In this document: in pieces, positions 48,897-60,811 of the stretch
Layout of the letters: every line of letters begins with the position of its first letter
Numbering within the stretch: the first letter of the stretch is position 1
Source of the DNA: Aminobacter niigataensis
Lineage (GTDB): Bacteria > Pseudomonadota > Alphaproteobacteria > Rhizobiales > Rhizobiaceae
Length of the DNA stretch: 64,000 bases
Direction: 5' to 3'
NCBI RefSeq assembly: GCF_014200015.1
Contig: NZ_JACHOT010000001.1
Location: 496,001 to 560,000 of the forward strand
Position numbers and translations under genes: made by a program
Notes under the pieces: model-generated
What the model was told of the DNA's origin: nothing
Databases searched by the model: none
Seen by the model: the letters and a program-made list of their open reading frames with translations, nothing else

Positions 48897-49268
48897 ATGG
48901 GACGGATGTTAACCACAGCGCTCATGTCGATGCTGGCGCCCTGTGCAGCCTCAGCAGGCGAGCCCGCGTCTTCATCTGTTGTGTCGTCGAAGGCCCTGCT
49001 CGTTGATGGTTTTCGCCCGATTGCCAATGGCGAGTTGTTGGTTGAGAGGTCCTTCGGTGTTGACCGGATGGAGACATCCCGGGTTTCCGTGATGGCGGAG
49101 GAGTTCGTCGCCCAGGTGCCGGGCATGCCCCGTCCTCGCGCCGAGGTCGTGCGCTGGCTCGGCGATCGCTACGAAAGCTACGTTCGCCTTGCTCTCGGCA
49201 AGGAAGAGTTTGTGTGTATTTTGGCGCAGTCCGAGCGGTGTTACCGCGCGGATAGCTCAAGAAACTAA
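48897..49268 (+). CDS. Hypothetical exported-looking protein between nuoD and nuoE
   Basis: A 123-aa ORF I do not recognise. The start MGRMLTTALMSMLAPCAASA resembles a signal or lipoprotein-like peptide; after it come about 100 residues with two later cysteines (CIL and ERC near the C-terminus). It starts 2 bp after nuoD and ends 21 bp before nuoE, in the same direction, so it is read from the nuo transcript. The coding nature is supported only by position and the absence of a better frame. Confidence 0.5.
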   Translation: MGRMLTTALMSMLAPCAASAGEPASSSVVSSKALLVDGFRPIANGELLVERSFGVDRMETSRVSVMAEEFVAQVPGMPRPRAEVVRWLGDRYESYVRLALGKEEFVCILAQSERCYRADSSRN

Positions 49269-49289
49269 GAGACAAGCAAAGCGAATATC

Positions 49290-50414
49290 ATGTCAGTCCG
49301 CCGTCTCGCAGAAGCCAGCGTCCAGCCAGCGTCATTCGCCTTCAACAAGGCGTTTACGGCGCAGGCCAAGACCTGGATCAAGAAGTACCCAAAGGGCCGC
49401 GAACAGTCCGCCGTCATCCCGCTGCTCATGCTGGCGCAGGAGCAGGACGGCTGGGTGACGAAGGCTGCCATCGAGCATGTCGCTGACATGCTCGATATGC
49501 CATACATCCGCGCGCTGGAAGTCGCGACCTTCTATACGCAGTTCCAGCTCAAGCCGGTCGGCACGCGCGCCCATATCCAGGTCTGCGGCACCACACCGTG
49601 CATGCTGCGCGGCTCGGAAGAGCTGATGGAAGTGTGCCGTTCGAAGATCCATCACGACCAGTTCCACACCAATGAGGCGGGCACGCTGTCGTGGGAAGAG
49701 GTCGAGTGCCTTGGCGCCTGCGTCAATGCACCGATGGTCATGGTGTTCAAGGATACCTACGAGGACCTGACGCCGGAGCGTCTGGCCGAGATCATCGACC
49801 TGTTCGAAGCCGGCAAGGGCGACCAGGTCAAGACCGGTCCGCAGACCGGCCGCGTTTTCTCCGCGCCGTTGACCGGGTTCACCTCGCTCAGGGATGAGAA
49901 GGGCGTTCTCAAGACGACCCGCGACAAGGAAGCCAAGGCCGCTTCCAAGGCTAACAAGGCAGCTGCCGTCGAGGCCGTCGTTCCGCCGTCCAATGCGGCC
50001 AAGCCCAAGACCGACGCGATCGAGACCAGCCCGGCGGTGAAATCGCCGTCGAAGGTCAAGGCAGCACCTGCCGCCGAGAAGGCTGCAAGCGTCGCTGCGC
50101 CGACGGCTGCTGTCGTGGCCAAGCCGTTGCTGGAAGACAAGAACCGCCCGGCCGGCATCGCCAAGCCTGCTGCTGTCGACGACCTCAAGCTGATCTCGGG
50201 CGTCGGCCCGAAGATCGAGGGCACCCTGCACGAGCTCGGCATCTTCACCTTTGCCCAGGTGGCATCGTGGAAAAAGGCCGAGCGCGAGTGGGTCGACGGC
50301 TATCTGAATTTCAAGGGTCGCATCGAGCGTGACGACTGGGTCAAGCAGGCCAAGGCGTTCGCCAAGGGTGGCGTGGCCGAATACATCCGCGTCTTCGGCA
50401 AGAAGCCGGTCTGA
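49290..50414 (+). CDS. nuoE: NADH-quinone oxidoreductase subunit E with long C-terminal extension
   Basis: A 374-aa protein. Residues 1-190 are the normal NuoE (24-kDa) part with [2Fe-2S] ligands C99, C104, C140 and C144 (VCGTTPC and CLGAC). After it an Ala/Lys/Pro-rich linker of about 100 residues follows, and residues 294-374 form a compact domain beginning [20 protein letters not shown], like a helix-hairpin-helix. The same domain ends the protein encoded at 51820-52527. Typical NuoE is about 170-240 aa, so the extension is notable. Confidence 0.95.
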   Translation: MSVRRLAEASVQPASFAFNKAFTAQAKTWIKKYPKGREQSAVIPLLMLAQEQDGWVTKAAIEHVADMLDMPYIRALEVATFYTQFQLKPVGTRAHIQVCGTTPCMLRGSEELMEVCRSKIHHDQFHTNEAGTLSWEEVECLGACVNAPMVMVFKDTYEDLTPERLAEIIDLFEAGKGDQVKTGPQTGRVFSAPLTGFTSLRDEKGVLKTTRDKEAKAASKANKAAAVEAVVPPSNAAKPKTDAIETSPAVKSPSKVKAAPAAEKAASVAAPTAAVVAKPLLEDKNRPAGIAKPAAVDDLKLISGVGPKIEGTLHELGIFTFAQVASWKKAEREWVDGYLNFKGRIERDDWVKQAKAFAKGGVAEYIRVFGKKPV

Positions 50415-50425
50415 GGAGCAAGAAC

Positions 50426-51733
50426 ATGCTTGAAGACAAGGATCGCATCTTTACCAACATCTACGGCCGCTTCGACCAGTCGCTGGCTGGGGCGATGTCG
50501 CGCGGCCATTGGGATGGCACCGCCGGCATCATCGAAAAGGGCCGCGAGTGGATCATCAACGAGATGAAGGCGTCGGGACTGCGCGGTCGCGGCGGCGCCG
50601 GATTCCCGACGGGTCTCAAGTGGTCGTTCATGCCCAAGAGCAACCCTGACGGCCGTCCGTCCTATCTCGTCATCAATGCCGACGAATCCGAGCCGGGCAC
50701 CTGCAAGGACCGCGACATCCTGCGCCATGACCCGCATACGCTGGTCGAAGGTTGCCTGCTCGCCGGTTTCGCCATGGGTGCTGTTGCTGCCTACATCTAT
50801 GTGCGTGGCGAATTCATCCGCGAGCGCGAAGCGTTGCAGCGCGCCATCGACGAGGCCTATGACGCCAAGCTGATCGGCAAGAACAACAAGAACGGCTACG
50901 ATTTCGACATCTACGTCCATCACGGCGCAGGTGCGTATATCTGCGGCGAAGAAACCGCGCTGCTCGAAAGCCTCGAAGGCAAGAAGGGCCAGCCGCGTCT
51001 CAAGCCGCCGTTCCCGGCGAATGTCGGCCTGTATGGATGCCCGACGACGGTCAACAACGTCGAGTCGATCGCTGTAGCGCCGACAATCCTGCGCCGTGGC
51101 GCTGCCTGGTTCTCCGGCATCGGTCGTCCGAACAACGTAGGCACCAAGCTGTTCATGCTCGTCGGCCACGTCAACACGCCCTGCACGGTCGAAGAGGCCA
51201 TGGGCATCAGCTTCCGCGAACTGGTCGAAAAGCACGGTGGCGGTATTCGCGGCGGCTGGGACAATCTGCTGGCCGTCATCCCCGGCGGTGCGTCGTGCCC
51301 GTTGGTCAAGGCCGAGGACATCATCGACTGCCCGATGGATTTCGACGGACTGCGCGAGCGCAAGTCGTCGTTCGGCACGGCCGCCGTGATCGTCATGGAC
51401 AAGTCGACCGACATCGTGAAGGCGATCGCGCGGCTCAGCTACTTCTTCAAGCACGAGAGCTGCGGCCAGTGTACGCCGTGCCGTGAAGGCACCGGCTGGA
51501 TGTGGCGCGTCATGGAACGCCTGGTGCGCGGCGAAGCGCACAAGCGCGAGATCGACATGCTGCTCGACGTCACCAAGCAGGTGGAAGGCCACACGATTTG
51601 CGCGCTGGGCGACGCGGCCGCATGGCCGATCCAGGGCCTGATCCGCAACTTCCGCCCGGAGATCGAGCGGCGCATCGACGAGTTCTCGCGCAATTCGCAT
51701 CGCGCCGAGCCGGTGCTGGTGGCGGCTGAGTAG
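50426..51733 (+). CDS. nuoF: NADH-quinone oxidoreductase subunit F
   Basis: A 435-aa NADH-binding subunit with FMN and the [4Fe-4S] cluster N3. [16 protein letters not shown] is the NADH/FMN-site glycine motif; [17 protein letters not shown] follows, and the cluster ligands are in [15 protein letters not shown] plus a late Cys (HTICALGD). Length is normal. It starts 11 bp after nuoE. Confidence 0.97.
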   Translation: MLEDKDRIFTNIYGRFDQSLAGAMSRGHWDGTAGIIEKGREWIINEMKASGLRGRGGAGFPTGLKWSFMPKSNPDGRPSYLVINADESEPGTCKDRDILRHDPHTLVEGCLLAGFAMGAVAAYIYVRGEFIREREALQRAIDEAYDAKLIGKNNKNGYDFDIYVHHGAGAYICGEETALLESLEGKKGQPRLKPPFPANVGLYGCPTTVNNVESIAVAPTILRRGAAWFSGIGRPNNVGTKLFMLVGHVNTPCTVEEAMGISFRELVEKHGGGIRGGWDNLLAVIPGGASCPLVKAEDIIDCPMDFDGLRERKSSFGTAAVIVMDKSTDIVKAIARLSYFFKHESCGQCTPCREGTGWMWRVMERLVRGEAHKREIDMLLDVTKQVEGHTICALGDAAAWPIQGLIRNFRPEIERRIDEFSRNSHRAEPVLVAAE

Positions 51734-51819
51734 AGGTTAAGTCAGAAAGTGCGGGCCAAAGGTCCGAAATAGGAAACGACGAGGCAGAGGCGAACGGCGA
51801 AGGCGACAAGGAGCTACCA

Positions 51820-52527
51820 ATGTCGACATTTCCCATTCCCGAAAGTGCAGTGCCTGAGATGGAACGTTTGGAGCAGATGAACAGGGACTTCGTGGCGATG
51901 CTGCCCAAGGAGTTTGCCGGTAAGGCAAACCTCATGGTGCACCCCGCCGCTGGAATCGCTGCTGCTTCGGCGCTGAGTGTAGGCCTCGCCAGTCACGCCA
52001 TGGGCGTCTGGATCGGGGCCGTGACTGGTGCGTCAGAGGCTGCGCAGCGGCTGTTTTCGCCCGACTTCGGCGATTTCACCGGTGCGACGCGGGCCAAACC
52101 GGCTGGTGTGGCGGCCAAGCGGGCGGAAGCTGAGACTGCTTCGTTGATCGCCGAGGTGAAAACCCTGGCGCGCAAGCTGGAGAAAGCCGAGGCCGAGCCG
52201 GTGGCTGCTGCTGCGACCGATCCGGTGGTTGTCGAGGCTGCTGTTGTCGAAGAAGCGCCGGTGGGGCTTCAGCCTGAGGATTTCAGGCAGCCTGCATCGA
52301 TCGAAAGGCCGGAAGCGCCTGACGATCTGAAGGCCATTTCGGGCATCGGTCCGAAGCTGGAGCAGGTGCTGAACGGCCTCGGCATCTGGACCTACGGCCA
52401 GATCGCCGGCTGGACGGCGGAAGAGGTGGCCTGGGCGGACGACTATCTCGGCTTCAAGGGCCGGATCGGCCGTGATGAGTGGATAGGGCAGGCGGCGACG
52501 CTTGCCGGCGGCAAGACCGCCGCGTGA
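51820..52527 (+). CDS. Accessory protein with NuoE-tail-like C-terminal domain
   Basis: A 235-aa protein of unknown function between nuoF and nuoG. The N-terminus resembles a phasin-like or membrane-associated helical start (MERLEQMNRDFVAMLP), and a small hydrophobic stretch, AAGIAAASALSVGLASHAMG, follows. The middle is Ala/Glu-rich, and residues 166-235 (DDLKAISGIGPKLEQVLNGL, GIWTYGQIAGW, GFKGRIGRDEWIGQA) match the C-terminal domain of NuoE almost block by block. It is probably a complex I accessory or assembly protein, which is an inference. Confidence 0.75.
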   Translation: MSTFPIPESAVPEMERLEQMNRDFVAMLPKEFAGKANLMVHPAAGIAAASALSVGLASHAMGVWIGAVTGASEAAQRLFSPDFGDFTGATRAKPAGVAAKRAEAETASLIAEVKTLARKLEKAEAEPVAAAATDPVVVEAAVVEEAPVGLQPEDFRQPASIERPEAPDDLKAISGIGPKLEQVLNGLGIWTYGQIAGWTAEEVAWADDYLGFKGRIGRDEWIGQAATLAGGKTAA

Positions 52528-52605
52528 ATTGAGGATTTCGGGGCGCAGCGCAGGCCGCGCCCCTTGCAGGACGGAATGCGGATCATCCGCGGGATTTGAG
52601 GCGCT

Positions 52606-54687
52606 ATGGCAAAGCTTAAGGTCGACGGGAAAGAGATTTCGGTACCCGACCACTATACGCTGCTGCAGGCTGCGGAAGAGGCGGGCGCGGAAGTGCCGCG
52701 CTTCTGCTTCCATGAGCGGCTGTCGATTGCCGGCAACTGCCGCATGTGCCTTGTCGAGGTAAAGGGCGGACCGCCCAAGCCGGCGGCTTCCTGCGCCATG
52801 GGCGTGCGCGACCTGCGCCCAGGCCCGAACGGCGAAACGCCCGAGATCTTCACCAACACGCCGATGGTCAAGAAGGCCCGCGAAGGCGTGATGGAGTTTT
52901 TGCTCATCAACCATCCGCTCGACTGCCCGATCTGCGACCAGGGCGGCGAGTGCGACCTGCAGGACCAGGCGATGGCCTTCGGCCTCGACGGTTCGCGCTA
53001 CAACGAAAACAAGCGCGCTGTCGAAGACAAGTACATCGGCCCGCTGGTCAAGACGATCATGACGCGCTGCATCCACTGCACACGCTGCGTCCGCTTTACC
53101 ACCGAGGTGGCCGGCATCTCCGAGCTCGGCCTGATCGGCCGTGGCGAGGACGCTGAGATCACCACCTATCTCGAGCAGGCGATGACCTCCGAGCTGCAGG
53201 GCAACGTCATCGACCTGTGCCCGGTCGGTGCGCTGACCTCGAAGCCCTACGCCTTCCAGGCGCGTCCGTGGGAACTGACCAAGACCGAATCCATCGACGT
53301 GATGGATGCCGTCGGATCGGCCATCCGCGTCGATACGCGTGGCCGCGAAGTGATGCGCATCATGCCGCGCATCAACGAGCAGGTGAACGAGGAGTGGATC
53401 TCCGACAAGACCCGCTTCATCTGGGACGGCCTGCGCACGCAGCGTCTCGACCGTCCTTATGTCCGCAAGAATGGCAAGCTCGCTCCGGCGACCTGGCCCG
53501 AGGCGTTCTCGGCGATCAAGGACGCTGTCTCCAAGACTTCGGCTGACCGTATCGGCGCGATTGCCGGCGATCTTGCGACCGTTGAGGAAATGTACGCGCT
53601 CAAGCAACTGGTCTCCTCGCTCGGCTCGAAGAACATCGATTGCCGCCAGGACGGTGCCGCGCTCGATCCGTCGCTCGGCCGCGCCAGCTACATCTTCAAC
53701 CCGACCATCGAAGGCATCGAGCAGGCCGACGCCATCCTGATCATCGGCGCCAACCCGCGCTTCGAGGCTTCGGTGCTCAATGCCCGCATCCGCAAGCATT
53801 GGCGCGCAGCCAATGTGCCGGTTGCCGTCATCGGCGAGGTCGGCGACACGCGCTATGACTACGAGCAGCTCGGTTCCGGCCCGGATACGCTCAAGGACCT
53901 GGCCGAAGGCAATGGCAAGTTCTTCTCGGTCCTCAAGAAGGCTTCGCATCCGCTGATCATCGTCGGCCAGGGCGCAGTCGCCCGGTCCGATGGTGCCGCC
54001 GTGCTCGGCCAGGCCGCCAAGCTCGCGACCGCGGTCAAGGCGAGCCGCCCAGACTGGAACGGCTTTGCCGTGCTGCACACCGCAGCGGCCCGCGTCGGCG
54101 GCCTCGATGTCGGCTTCGTGCCGGGCGAGGGTGGCAAGAACGTTACCGGCATGCTCGGCGATAGCGACGTGCTGTTCCTGCTCGGCGCCGACGAGCTCGA
54201 CCTGAGCAAGGCCGGCGACGCGTTCGTGGTCTATGTCGGCACCCATGGCGACGCCGGCGCGCACCGCGCCAACGTCATCCTGCCTGGCGCTGCCTACACC
54301 GAGAAGTCGGGCACCTATGTGAACACCGAAGGCCGCGTCCAGGTGACCGGTCGCGCCGGCTTCGCGCCGGGCGAGGCCAAGGAAGACTGGGCGATCCTCA
54401 GGGCGCTGTCCGATGTGCTCGGCCATAAGCTGCCTTTCGACTCGCTGCAGCAGCTGCGCGCCAAGCTCTATGCGGAGCTTCCGCATCTGGCGCGCATCGA
54501 CCAGATCGATGCCGGCGACAATGACGACATCGCCAAGGTCGCCAAGCTCGGCGGCCGCCTGAACAAGGCAGCCTTCACCTCCGTCGTGAAGGACTTCTAC
54601 CTCACCAACCCGATCGCACGCGCGTCGGCGGTGATGGCCGAGTGTTCGGCACTGGCCAAAAACGGCTTCAAGCAGGCGGCGGAGTAA
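52606..54687 (+). CDS. nuoG: NADH-quinone oxidoreductase subunit G
   Basis: A 693-aa subunit with several Fe-S clusters. The N-terminal [2Fe-2S] ligands are C34, C45, C48 and C63; then [15 protein letters not shown] and [10 protein letters not shown] carry [4Fe-4S] ligands. The C-terminal two thirds resemble a molybdopterin oxidoreductase fold without the active cofactor, as usual for NuoG. It starts 78 bp after the accessory gene. Confidence 0.96.
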   Translation: MAKLKVDGKEISVPDHYTLLQAAEEAGAEVPRFCFHERLSIAGNCRMCLVEVKGGPPKPAASCAMGVRDLRPGPNGETPEIFTNTPMVKKAREGVMEFLLINHPLDCPICDQGGECDLQDQAMAFGLDGSRYNENKRAVEDKYIGPLVKTIMTRCIHCTRCVRFTTEVAGISELGLIGRGEDAEITTYLEQAMTSELQGNVIDLCPVGALTSKPYAFQARPWELTKTESIDVMDAVGSAIRVDTRGREVMRIMPRINEQVNEEWISDKTRFIWDGLRTQRLDRPYVRKNGKLAPATWPEAFSAIKDAVSKTSADRIGAIAGDLATVEEMYALKQLVSSLGSKNIDCRQDGAALDPSLGRASYIFNPTIEGIEQADAILIIGANPRFEASVLNARIRKHWRAANVPVAVIGEVGDTRYDYEQLGSGPDTLKDLAEGNGKFFSVLKKASHPLIIVGQGAVARSDGAAVLGQAAKLATAVKASRPDWNGFAVLHTAAARVGGLDVGFVPGEGGKNVTGMLGDSDVLFLLGADELDLSKAGDAFVVYVGTHGDAGAHRANVILPGAAYTEKSGTYVNTEGRVQVTGRAGFAPGEAKEDWAILRALSDVLGHKLPFDSLQQLRAKLYAELPHLARIDQIDAGDNDDIAKVAKLGGRLNKAAFTSVVKDFYLTNPIARASAVMAECSALAKNGFKQAAE

Positions 54688-54695
54688 AGGCTGTC

Positions 54696-55739
54696 ATGGA
54701 TACCTTTTTCTCCTTCTACGTCCTGCCGGCGTTGATCATCCTCCTGAAGTCGGTCGTGCTGATCGTCGTCCTGCTGATCTTCGTCGCCTACATCCTTTAT
54801 GCCGACCGCAAGATCTGGGCGGCGGTGCAGCTGCGCCGCGGCCCGAACGTCGTCGGTCCCTGGGGCCTGCTGCAGGCCTTCGCCGATCTCCTGAAGTTTG
54901 TCTTCAAGGAGCCGGTGATCCCGTCAGGCGCCAACAAGGGCGTGTTCCTGCTTGCACCAGTCGTCTCGGCGGTGCTGGCGATCTCGGCATGGGCGGTGAT
55001 CCCGGTCAGCGAAGGCTGGGCGATCGCCAACGTCAACGTCGGCATCCTCTATGTCTTCGCCATCTCCTCGCTCGAGGTCTATGGCGTGATCATGGGCGGC
55101 TGGGCCTCGAACTCCAAGTATCCCTTCCTCGGCGCGCTGCGTTCGGCGGCCCAGATGGTGTCCTATGAAGTCTCGATCGGCTTCGTCATCGTCTGCGTGC
55201 TGCTCACCGTCGGTTCGCTGAACCTCACCGACATCGTGCTGTCGCAGGGCGATGGCATCGGCACGCGCCTGGGCCTGCCGAACACCTTCCTCGACTGGAA
55301 CTGGCTCGTGCTGTTCCCGATGTTCGTGATCTTCTTCATCTCGGCACTCGCAGAGACCAACCGTCCGCCCTTCGACCTTGTCGAAGCCGAGTCGGAACTC
55401 GTTGCCGGCCACATGATCGAATATTCGTCGACGCCGTTCCTGCTGTTCTTCCTCGGCGAGTACGTCGCCATCGTGCTGATGTGCGCGCTGACGACGATCC
55501 TGTTCCTTGGCGGATGGCTGCCGCCGTTCGACTTCGCACCCTTCACCTGGGTGCCCGGCGTGATCTGGTTCGTGCTCAAGGTCTGCATGGTGTTCTTCAT
55601 GTTCGCCATGGTGAAGTCCTTCGTGCCGCGCTACCGCTACGACCAGCTGATGCGCCTGGGCTGGAAGGTGTTCTTGCCGATCTCGCTGGCAATGGTCGTG
55701 ATCACCGCTGCTGTCCTCAAGCTTTCGGGAGCCGCATGA
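54696..55739 (+). CDS. nuoH: NADH-quinone oxidoreductase subunit H
   Basis: A 347-aa membrane subunit with eight to nine helices that joins the Q module to the proton pumps. Marks are [20 protein letters not shown] near the N-terminus and [19 protein letters not shown] in the loop that faces the quinone cavity. ATG 54696 ([10 protein letters not shown]) is chosen over an upstream frame start at 54642 that overlaps nuoG. It overlaps nuoI. Confidence 0.97.
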   Translation: MDTFFSFYVLPALIILLKSVVLIVVLLIFVAYILYADRKIWAAVQLRRGPNVVGPWGLLQAFADLLKFVFKEPVIPSGANKGVFLLAPVVSAVLAISAWAVIPVSEGWAIANVNVGILYVFAISSLEVYGVIMGGWASNSKYPFLGALRSAAQMVSYEVSIGFVIVCVLLTVGSLNLTDIVLSQGDGIGTRLGLPNTFLDWNWLVLFPMFVIFFISALAETNRPPFDLVEAESELVAGHMIEYSSTPFLLFFLGEYVAIVLMCALTTILFLGGWLPPFDFAPFTWVPGVIWFVLKVCMVFFMFAMVKSFVPRYRYDQLMRLGWKVFLPISLAMVVITAAVLKLSGAA

Positions 55740-56230
55740 TGTCCGCGCTAACCCAAGCCGCCAAATCGCTGCTGCTGCAGGACTTCGTCGGCGCGTTCTT
55801 CCTGTCGATGCGCCAGTTCTTCGCGCCCAAGGCGACGCTGAACTATCCGCATGAAAAGGGACCGGTCAGCCCGCGCTTCCGCGGCGAGCATGCGCTGCGC
55901 CGCTATCCCAACGGCGAAGAGCGCTGCATCGCCTGCAAGCTGTGCGAGGCGATCTGCCCGGCGCAGGCCATCACTATCGAGGCCGGCCCGCGCCGCAACG
56001 ACGGTACGCGCCGTACGGTGCGCTACGACATCGACATGGTGAAGTGCATCTATTGCGGCTTCTGCCAGGAAGCCTGCCCGGTCGACGCCATCGTCGAGGG
56101 GCCGAATTTCGAATTCGCGACGGAAACGCGCGAGGAGCTTTACTACGACAAGGACAAGCTGCTTGCGAATGGCGACCGGTGGGAGCGCGAGATCGCGCGC
56201 AACATCGCGATGGATTCGCCGTATCGCTGA
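55739..56230 (+). CDS. nuoI: NADH-quinone oxidoreductase subunit I
   Basis: A 163-aa subunit with two [4Fe-4S] clusters, N6a and N6b, in the motifs [12 protein letters not shown] and [12 protein letters not shown]. The start ATG at 55739 shares one base with the nuoH stop; an ATG at 55736 is an alternative (MMSALTQ). The longer upstream frame belongs to nuoH in another phase. A 128-bp gap with nothing recognisable follows before nuoJ. Confidence 0.97.
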   Translation: MSALTQAAKSLLLQDFVGAFFLSMRQFFAPKATLNYPHEKGPVSPRFRGEHALRRYPNGEERCIACKLCEAICPAQAITIEAGPRRNDGTRRTVRYDIDMVKCIYCGFCQEACPVDAIVEGPNFEFATETREELYYDKDKLLANGDRWEREIARNIAMDSPYR

Positions 56231-56358
56231 GGCTTGAACAATGGACGGGCCAAGTCGGCTCGTCTAAGGAACGCGCGACCTGCACCGGAGGCGGAGCAAG
56301 GACGTGAACAGGGCAGGGCGCAGGCGCGTTCGGCCCGAAAGGAAAACCGGGGGAACCC

Positions 56359-56979
56359 ATGCTCAACGGACTTGAAGCGGTATTTTTCTACCTCTTCGCC
56401 TTCATCGCGGTGGCGTCGGCCTTCATGGTCATTTCGGCGCGCAACCCGGTTCACTCGGTGCTCTACCTGATCCTGACGTTCTTCAACGCTGCGGGTCTGT
56501 TCCTTTTGACCGGCGCCGAGTTCCTGGCGATGATCCTGCTTGTCGTCTATGTCGGCGCGGTGGCGGTGCTGTTCCTGTTCGTGGTCATGATGCTCGACGT
56601 CGATTTCGCCGAGCTCAAGTCAGGCGCGCTGCAATATGCGCCGATCGGCGCGCTGGTCGGCCTGATACTGGCGGCCGAGCTGATCGTGGTGACCGGTGGC
56701 TACGCGTTCTCGCCGAAGCTCGCGACGGCGGTTGCCCAGCCAACGCCTGACATCGCGGTGCGCCACAACACGGCAGCGCTCGGCGACATCCTCTACACGG
56801 ATTACATCTACTTCTTCCAGATCGCCGGCCTTGTGCTTTTGGTCGCCATGATCGGCGCCATCGTGCTCACGCTGCGCCACAAGCCGAACGTCAAGCGCCA
56901 GAGCATCCCCGCTCAGGTCGCCCGCACGCCGGCCACCGCGATCGAGGTCAAGAAGGTCGAGACGGGCAAGGGAATCTGA
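56359..56979 (+). CDS. nuoJ: NADH-quinone oxidoreductase subunit J
   Basis: A 206-aa membrane subunit with five helices. The [20 protein letters not shown] start, the [20 protein letters not shown] segment and the [20 protein letters not shown] helix, which carries the conserved Glu/Tyr region, are typical. It starts 128 bp after nuoI and ends 2 bp before nuoK. Confidence 0.96.
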   Translation: MLNGLEAVFFYLFAFIAVASAFMVISARNPVHSVLYLILTFFNAAGLFLLTGAEFLAMILLVVYVGAVAVLFLFVVMMLDVDFAELKSGALQYAPIGALVGLILAAELIVVTGGYAFSPKLATAVAQPTPDIAVRHNTAALGDILYTDYIYFFQIAGLVLLVAMIGAIVLTLRHKPNVKRQSIPAQVARTPATAIEVKKVETGKGI

Positions 56980-56981
56980 CC

Positions 56982-57290
56982 ATGGTTGTCGGTATCGGAC
57001 ACTATCTCACCCTTTCGGCGGTGATGTTCACACTCGGCGTGTTCGGCATTTTCCTGAACCGCAAGAACGTCATCGTCATCCTGATGTCGGTCGAGCTGAT
57101 CCTGCTCGCCGTCAACATCAATTTCGTGGCTTTCTCTGCCCATCTCGGCGATCTCGTCGGTCAGGTTTTTGCGATTTTCGTTCTGACGGTCGCCGCCGCT
57201 GAAGCGGCAATCGGGCTTGCCATTCTGGTCGTATTCTTCCGCAACCGCGGCTCCATCGCGGTCGAAGACGTGAACATGATGAAGGGCTGA
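56982..57290 (+). CDS. nuoK: NADH-quinone oxidoreductase subunit K
   Basis: A 102-aa membrane subunit with three helices. The two conserved membrane glutamates are seen in [14 protein letters not shown] and [16 protein letters not shown]. The C-terminal VEDVNMMKG is a common NuoK end. It starts 2 bp after nuoJ and lies 10 bp before nuoL. Confidence 0.97.
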   Translation: MVVGIGHYLTLSAVMFTLGVFGIFLNRKNVIVILMSVELILLAVNINFVAFSAHLGDLVGQVFAIFVLTVAAAEAAIGLAILVVFFRNRGSIAVEDVNMMKG

Positions 57291-57300
57291 CGGGACAAAA

Positions 57301-59289
57301 ATGTATCAGCTAATCGTCTTCCTTCCGCTTCTCGGCTTCCTGATCGCCGGCCTGTTCGGCCGTTCGATCGGCGCCAAGGCGTCCGAATACATCACCTCCG
57401 GCCTGCTGGTCGTGTCGGCTGTCCTGTCCTGGGTCGCCTTCATCACCGTGGGGCTCGGCGACGTCGAAGTGTTCACCGTGCCGGTGCTGCGCTTCATCGA
57501 CTCCGGCGGGCTGCAGGCCAACTGGGCGCTGCGCATCGACACGCTGACGGTGGTCATGCTGGTCGTGGTCAACACGGTGTCGGCGCTCGTCCACATCTAC
57601 TCGATCGGCTATATGCACCACGATCCGCATCGGCCGCGCTTCTTCGCCTACCTGTCGCTGTTCACCTTCGCCATGCTGATGCTGGTGACGTCGGACAACC
57701 TCGTTCAGATGTTCTTCGGCTGGGAAGGGGTGGGACTCGCGTCCTATCTGCTGATCGGCTTCTGGTACAAGAAGCCGTCGGCGAATGCCGCCGCCATCAA
57801 GGCGTTCGTGGTCAATCGTGTCGGCGACTTTGGCTTCCTGCTCGGCATCTTCGGCCTGTTCGTTCTGTTCGGCTCGGTCGAATTCAGCACGATCTTTGCC
57901 GGCGCCGCTTCCTATCTGCCGGCCGAAGGCGCTGCCGCAAGCAGTGAAACCGTCCTGACCTTCCTCGGCTATGCGCTCGACAAGCAGGGCGCGCTGACCA
58001 TCGTCTGCCTGCTGCTGTTCATGGGTGCCATGGGCAAGTCGGCGCAGGTGCCCCTGCACACCTGGCTGCCGGACGCCATGGAAGGCCCGACGCCGGTGTC
58101 GGCGCTGATCCACGCGGCCACCATGGTGACCGCCGGCGTGTTCATGCTGGCGCGCATGTCGCCGGTGTTCGAACTGTCCGCCTCCGCGCTTACCGTCGTG
58201 ACCTTCATCGGCGCCTTCACTGCCTTCTTCGCAGCGACCGTCGGCCTGGTGCAGAACGACATCAAGCGCGTCATCGCCTATTCGACCTGCTCGCAGCTCG
58301 GCTACATGTTCGTGGCGCTGGGCATGGGCTTCTACTCAGCCGCCATCTTCCACCTGTTCACGCACGCCTTCTTCAAGGCGCTGCTGTTCCTGGGCTCGGG
58401 CTCGGTGATCCATGCCGTTTCCGACGAGCAGGACATGCGCAAGATGGGTGGTCTCAGGAGGCTGATCCCGACTACCTACTGGATGATGGTCATCGGCACG
58501 CTGGCGCTGACCGGCGTCGGTATCCCGGCGACGATCATCGGCACGGCCGGCTTCTTCTCCAAGGACGCCATCATCGAAGGCGCGTTCGTCGGCCACAACG
58601 CGGTCGCCGGCCTTGCCTTTGCGATGCTCGTGGTCGCTGCCTGCTTCACCAGCTTCTATTCCTGGCGCCTGATTTTCATGACCTTCCACGGCAAGCCGCG
58701 CGCCACCGCCGACGTCATGCACCATGTGCATGAATCGCCGCCGGTGATGCTGGTGCCGCTGTTCGTGCTGGCTGTCGGCGCGCTGTTTGCGGGCGTGGTG
58801 TTCCACGACCAGTTCATCGGCGAGGCCTACAACGAGTTCTGGAAGGGCGCGATCTTCACGCTCGAGACCAATCACATCCTGCACGACTTCCACGGCGTGC
58901 CGATGTGGGTGAAGCTCGCGCCGTTCGCAGCGATGATCAGCGGCTTTCTGGTGGCCTACCTGTTCTACATCCGCTCGCCGGAGATGCCGAAGGTGCTGGC
59001 TGAACGCCATCGCGGGCTCTACGCCTTCCTGCTCAACAAGTGGTACTTCGACGAACTGTACGACTTCCTGTTCGTGCGCCCGGCCAAGTGGCTCGGCCGC
59101 TTCCTGTGGAAGAAGGGTGACGGCTGGCTGATCGACGGGTTCGGCGCCGACGGCATCTCGGCCCGCGTCGTCGACGTGACCAACCGTGTCGTCAAGCTGC
59201 AGACCGGTTACCTCTATCACTACGCCTTCGCCATGCTGATCGGCGTGGCGGCCCTCGTTACCTGGATGATGCTCGGGAGCTCCTTCTGA
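57301..59289 (+). CDS. nuoL: NADH-quinone oxidoreductase subunit L
   Basis: A 662-aa antiporter-like membrane subunit with about 16 helices and the lateral helix expected at the C-terminal part. Conserved blocks are [39 protein letters not shown] and [20 protein letters not shown], with key lysines and a glutamate in the middle of helices for proton pumping. It overlaps nuoM by one base (TGATG). Confidence 0.97.
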   Translation: MYQLIVFLPLLGFLIAGLFGRSIGAKASEYITSGLLVVSAVLSWVAFITVGLGDVEVFTVPVLRFIDSGGLQANWALRIDTLTVVMLVVVNTVSALVHIYSIGYMHHDPHRPRFFAYLSLFTFAMLMLVTSDNLVQMFFGWEGVGLASYLLIGFWYKKPSANAAAIKAFVVNRVGDFGFLLGIFGLFVLFGSVEFSTIFAGAASYLPAEGAAASSETVLTFLGYALDKQGALTIVCLLLFMGAMGKSAQVPLHTWLPDAMEGPTPVSALIHAATMVTAGVFMLARMSPVFELSASALTVVTFIGAFTAFFAATVGLVQNDIKRVIAYSTCSQLGYMFVALGMGFYSAAIFHLFTHAFFKALLFLGSGSVIHAVSDEQDMRKMGGLRRLIPTTYWMMVIGTLALTGVGIPATIIGTAGFFSKDAIIEGAFVGHNAVAGLAFAMLVVAACFTSFYSWRLIFMTFHGKPRATADVMHHVHESPPVMLVPLFVLAVGALFAGVVFHDQFIGEAYNEFWKGAIFTLETNHILHDFHGVPMWVKLAPFAAMISGFLVAYLFYIRSPEMPKVLAERHRGLYAFLLNKWYFDELYDFLFVRPAKWLGRFLWKKGDGWLIDGFGADGISARVVDVTNRVVKLQTGYLYHYAFAMLIGVAALVTWMMLGSSF

Positions 59290-60794
59290 TGTCTGGCGTT
59301 CCCATTTTGTCGCTAGTCACCTTTCTGCCGCTGGTCGGCGCGTTCCTGATCCTTCTGATCAGGGACGACGGTGATGCTGCGCGTCGCAATATCCGCAATG
59401 TCGCGCTCCTGACCACGGTCTTCACCTTTGCGGTGTCGCTGCTGATCTGGATCTATTTCGACAACGCCGAGACCGGCTTCCAGTTCGTCGAAAAGGCCGC
59501 GTGGCTCGATTCCGGCATTTCCTACCACATGGGCGTGGACGGCATCTCGATGCTGTTCGTCATCCTGACGACCTTCCTGATGCCGCTCTGCATCCTGGCC
59601 AGCTGGGAGTCGGTGGAAAAGCGCGTCAAGGAATACATGATCTCGTTCCTGGTCCTGGAAACGCTGATGATCGGCGTGTTCTGCGCGCTCGACATCGTGC
59701 TGTTCTACGTCTTCTTCGAAGCGGTGCTAATCCCGATGTTCATCATCATCGGCGTCTGGGGCGGCAAGCGTCGCGTCTATGCCAGCTTCAAGTTCTTCCT
59801 GTTCACGCTGCTCGGCTCGGTGCTGATGCTGCTGGCGGTTATGGCGATGTTCTGGCAGGCCGGCACGACCGACATTCCGACGCTGCTTTCGCATGGCTTC
59901 CCAGCCAACATGCAGACGTGGCTGTGGCTCGCCTTCTTCGCCTCGTTTGCGGTGAAGATGCCGATGTGGCCGGTCCACACCTGGTTGCCGGATGCGCACG
60001 TCGAGGCGCCGACGGCAGGTTCGGTCATTCTGGCCGGCATCCTGCTGAAGATGGGCGGCTACGGCTTCCTGCGTTTCTCGCTGCCGATGTTCCCGCTGGC
60101 ATCCGAATTCTTCGCGCCGCTGGTTTTCGCACTGTCGGTCGTCGCCATCATCTACACCTCGCTGGTGGCGCTGATGCAGGAGGACATGAAGAAGCTGATC
60201 GCTTATTCATCGGTCGCCCACATGGGCTACGTCACCATGGGCATCTTCTCGATGAACCAGGAAGGCGTGCAGGGCGCGATCTTCCAGATGCTGAGCCATG
60301 GCCTCGTCTCCGGTGCGCTGTTCCTCTGCGTCGGCGTCGTCTACGACCGCATGCATACGCGTGACATCGCGGCCTATGGCGGCCTGGTCAACAACATGCC
60401 GAAATATGCGGTGGCGTTCCTGATCTTCACCATGGCCAATGTCGGATTGCCCGGCACCAGCGGTTTCGTCGGCGAGTTCCTGACGCTGTTCGGCATCTTC
60501 AAGGTCAACACCTGGGTGGCGCTGCTCGCCGCAACCGGCGTGATCCTGTCGGCGGCCTATGCGCTGTGGCTCTATCGCCGTGTCGTCTTCGGCGCGCTGA
60601 CCAAGGAAAGCCTCAAGGGTCTGTTCGACCTGTCGGGCCGCGAGAAGGTGGTGCTCTACCCGCTCGTCATCCTGGTCATCTTCTACGGTGTCTACCCGGC
60701 ACCGGTGTTCGACGCCACGGCGGCTTCCGTGAAGGCGTTGGTCAATAACGTAACCGTATCGATCGACGCCGCGCAGACCGCGGCGGCGAACTGA
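59289..60794 (+). CDS. nuoM: NADH-quinone oxidoreductase subunit M
   Basis: A 501-aa antiporter-like membrane subunit with about 14 helices. Segments [39 protein letters not shown] and [20 protein letters not shown] carry the conserved Glu, Lys and His of this family. Its start ATG shares a base with the nuoL stop, and the gene ends 17 bp before nuoN. Confidence 0.97.
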   Translation: MSGVPILSLVTFLPLVGAFLILLIRDDGDAARRNIRNVALLTTVFTFAVSLLIWIYFDNAETGFQFVEKAAWLDSGISYHMGVDGISMLFVILTTFLMPLCILASWESVEKRVKEYMISFLVLETLMIGVFCALDIVLFYVFFEAVLIPMFIIIGVWGGKRRVYASFKFFLFTLLGSVLMLLAVMAMFWQAGTTDIPTLLSHGFPANMQTWLWLAFFASFAVKMPMWPVHTWLPDAHVEAPTAGSVILAGILLKMGGYGFLRFSLPMFPLASEFFAPLVFALSVVAIIYTSLVALMQEDMKKLIAYSSVAHMGYVTMGIFSMNQEGVQGAIFQMLSHGLVSGALFLCVGVVYDRMHTRDIAAYGGLVNNMPKYAVAFLIFTMANVGLPGTSGFVGEFLTLFGIFKVNTWVALLAATGVILSAAYALWLYRRVVFGALTKESLKGLFDLSGREKVVLYPLVILVIFYGVYPAPVFDATAASVKALVNNVTVSIDAAQTAAAN

Positions 60795-60811
60795 CAGGGG
60801 TTTTGCGAACC

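Noticed and set aside
52033-54486. An 817-codon minus-strand open frame under nuoG
   Set aside because: Antisense to nuoG, which has clear Fe-S motifs. The minus frame has no motifs and its composition mirrors the third-position GC of nuoG.
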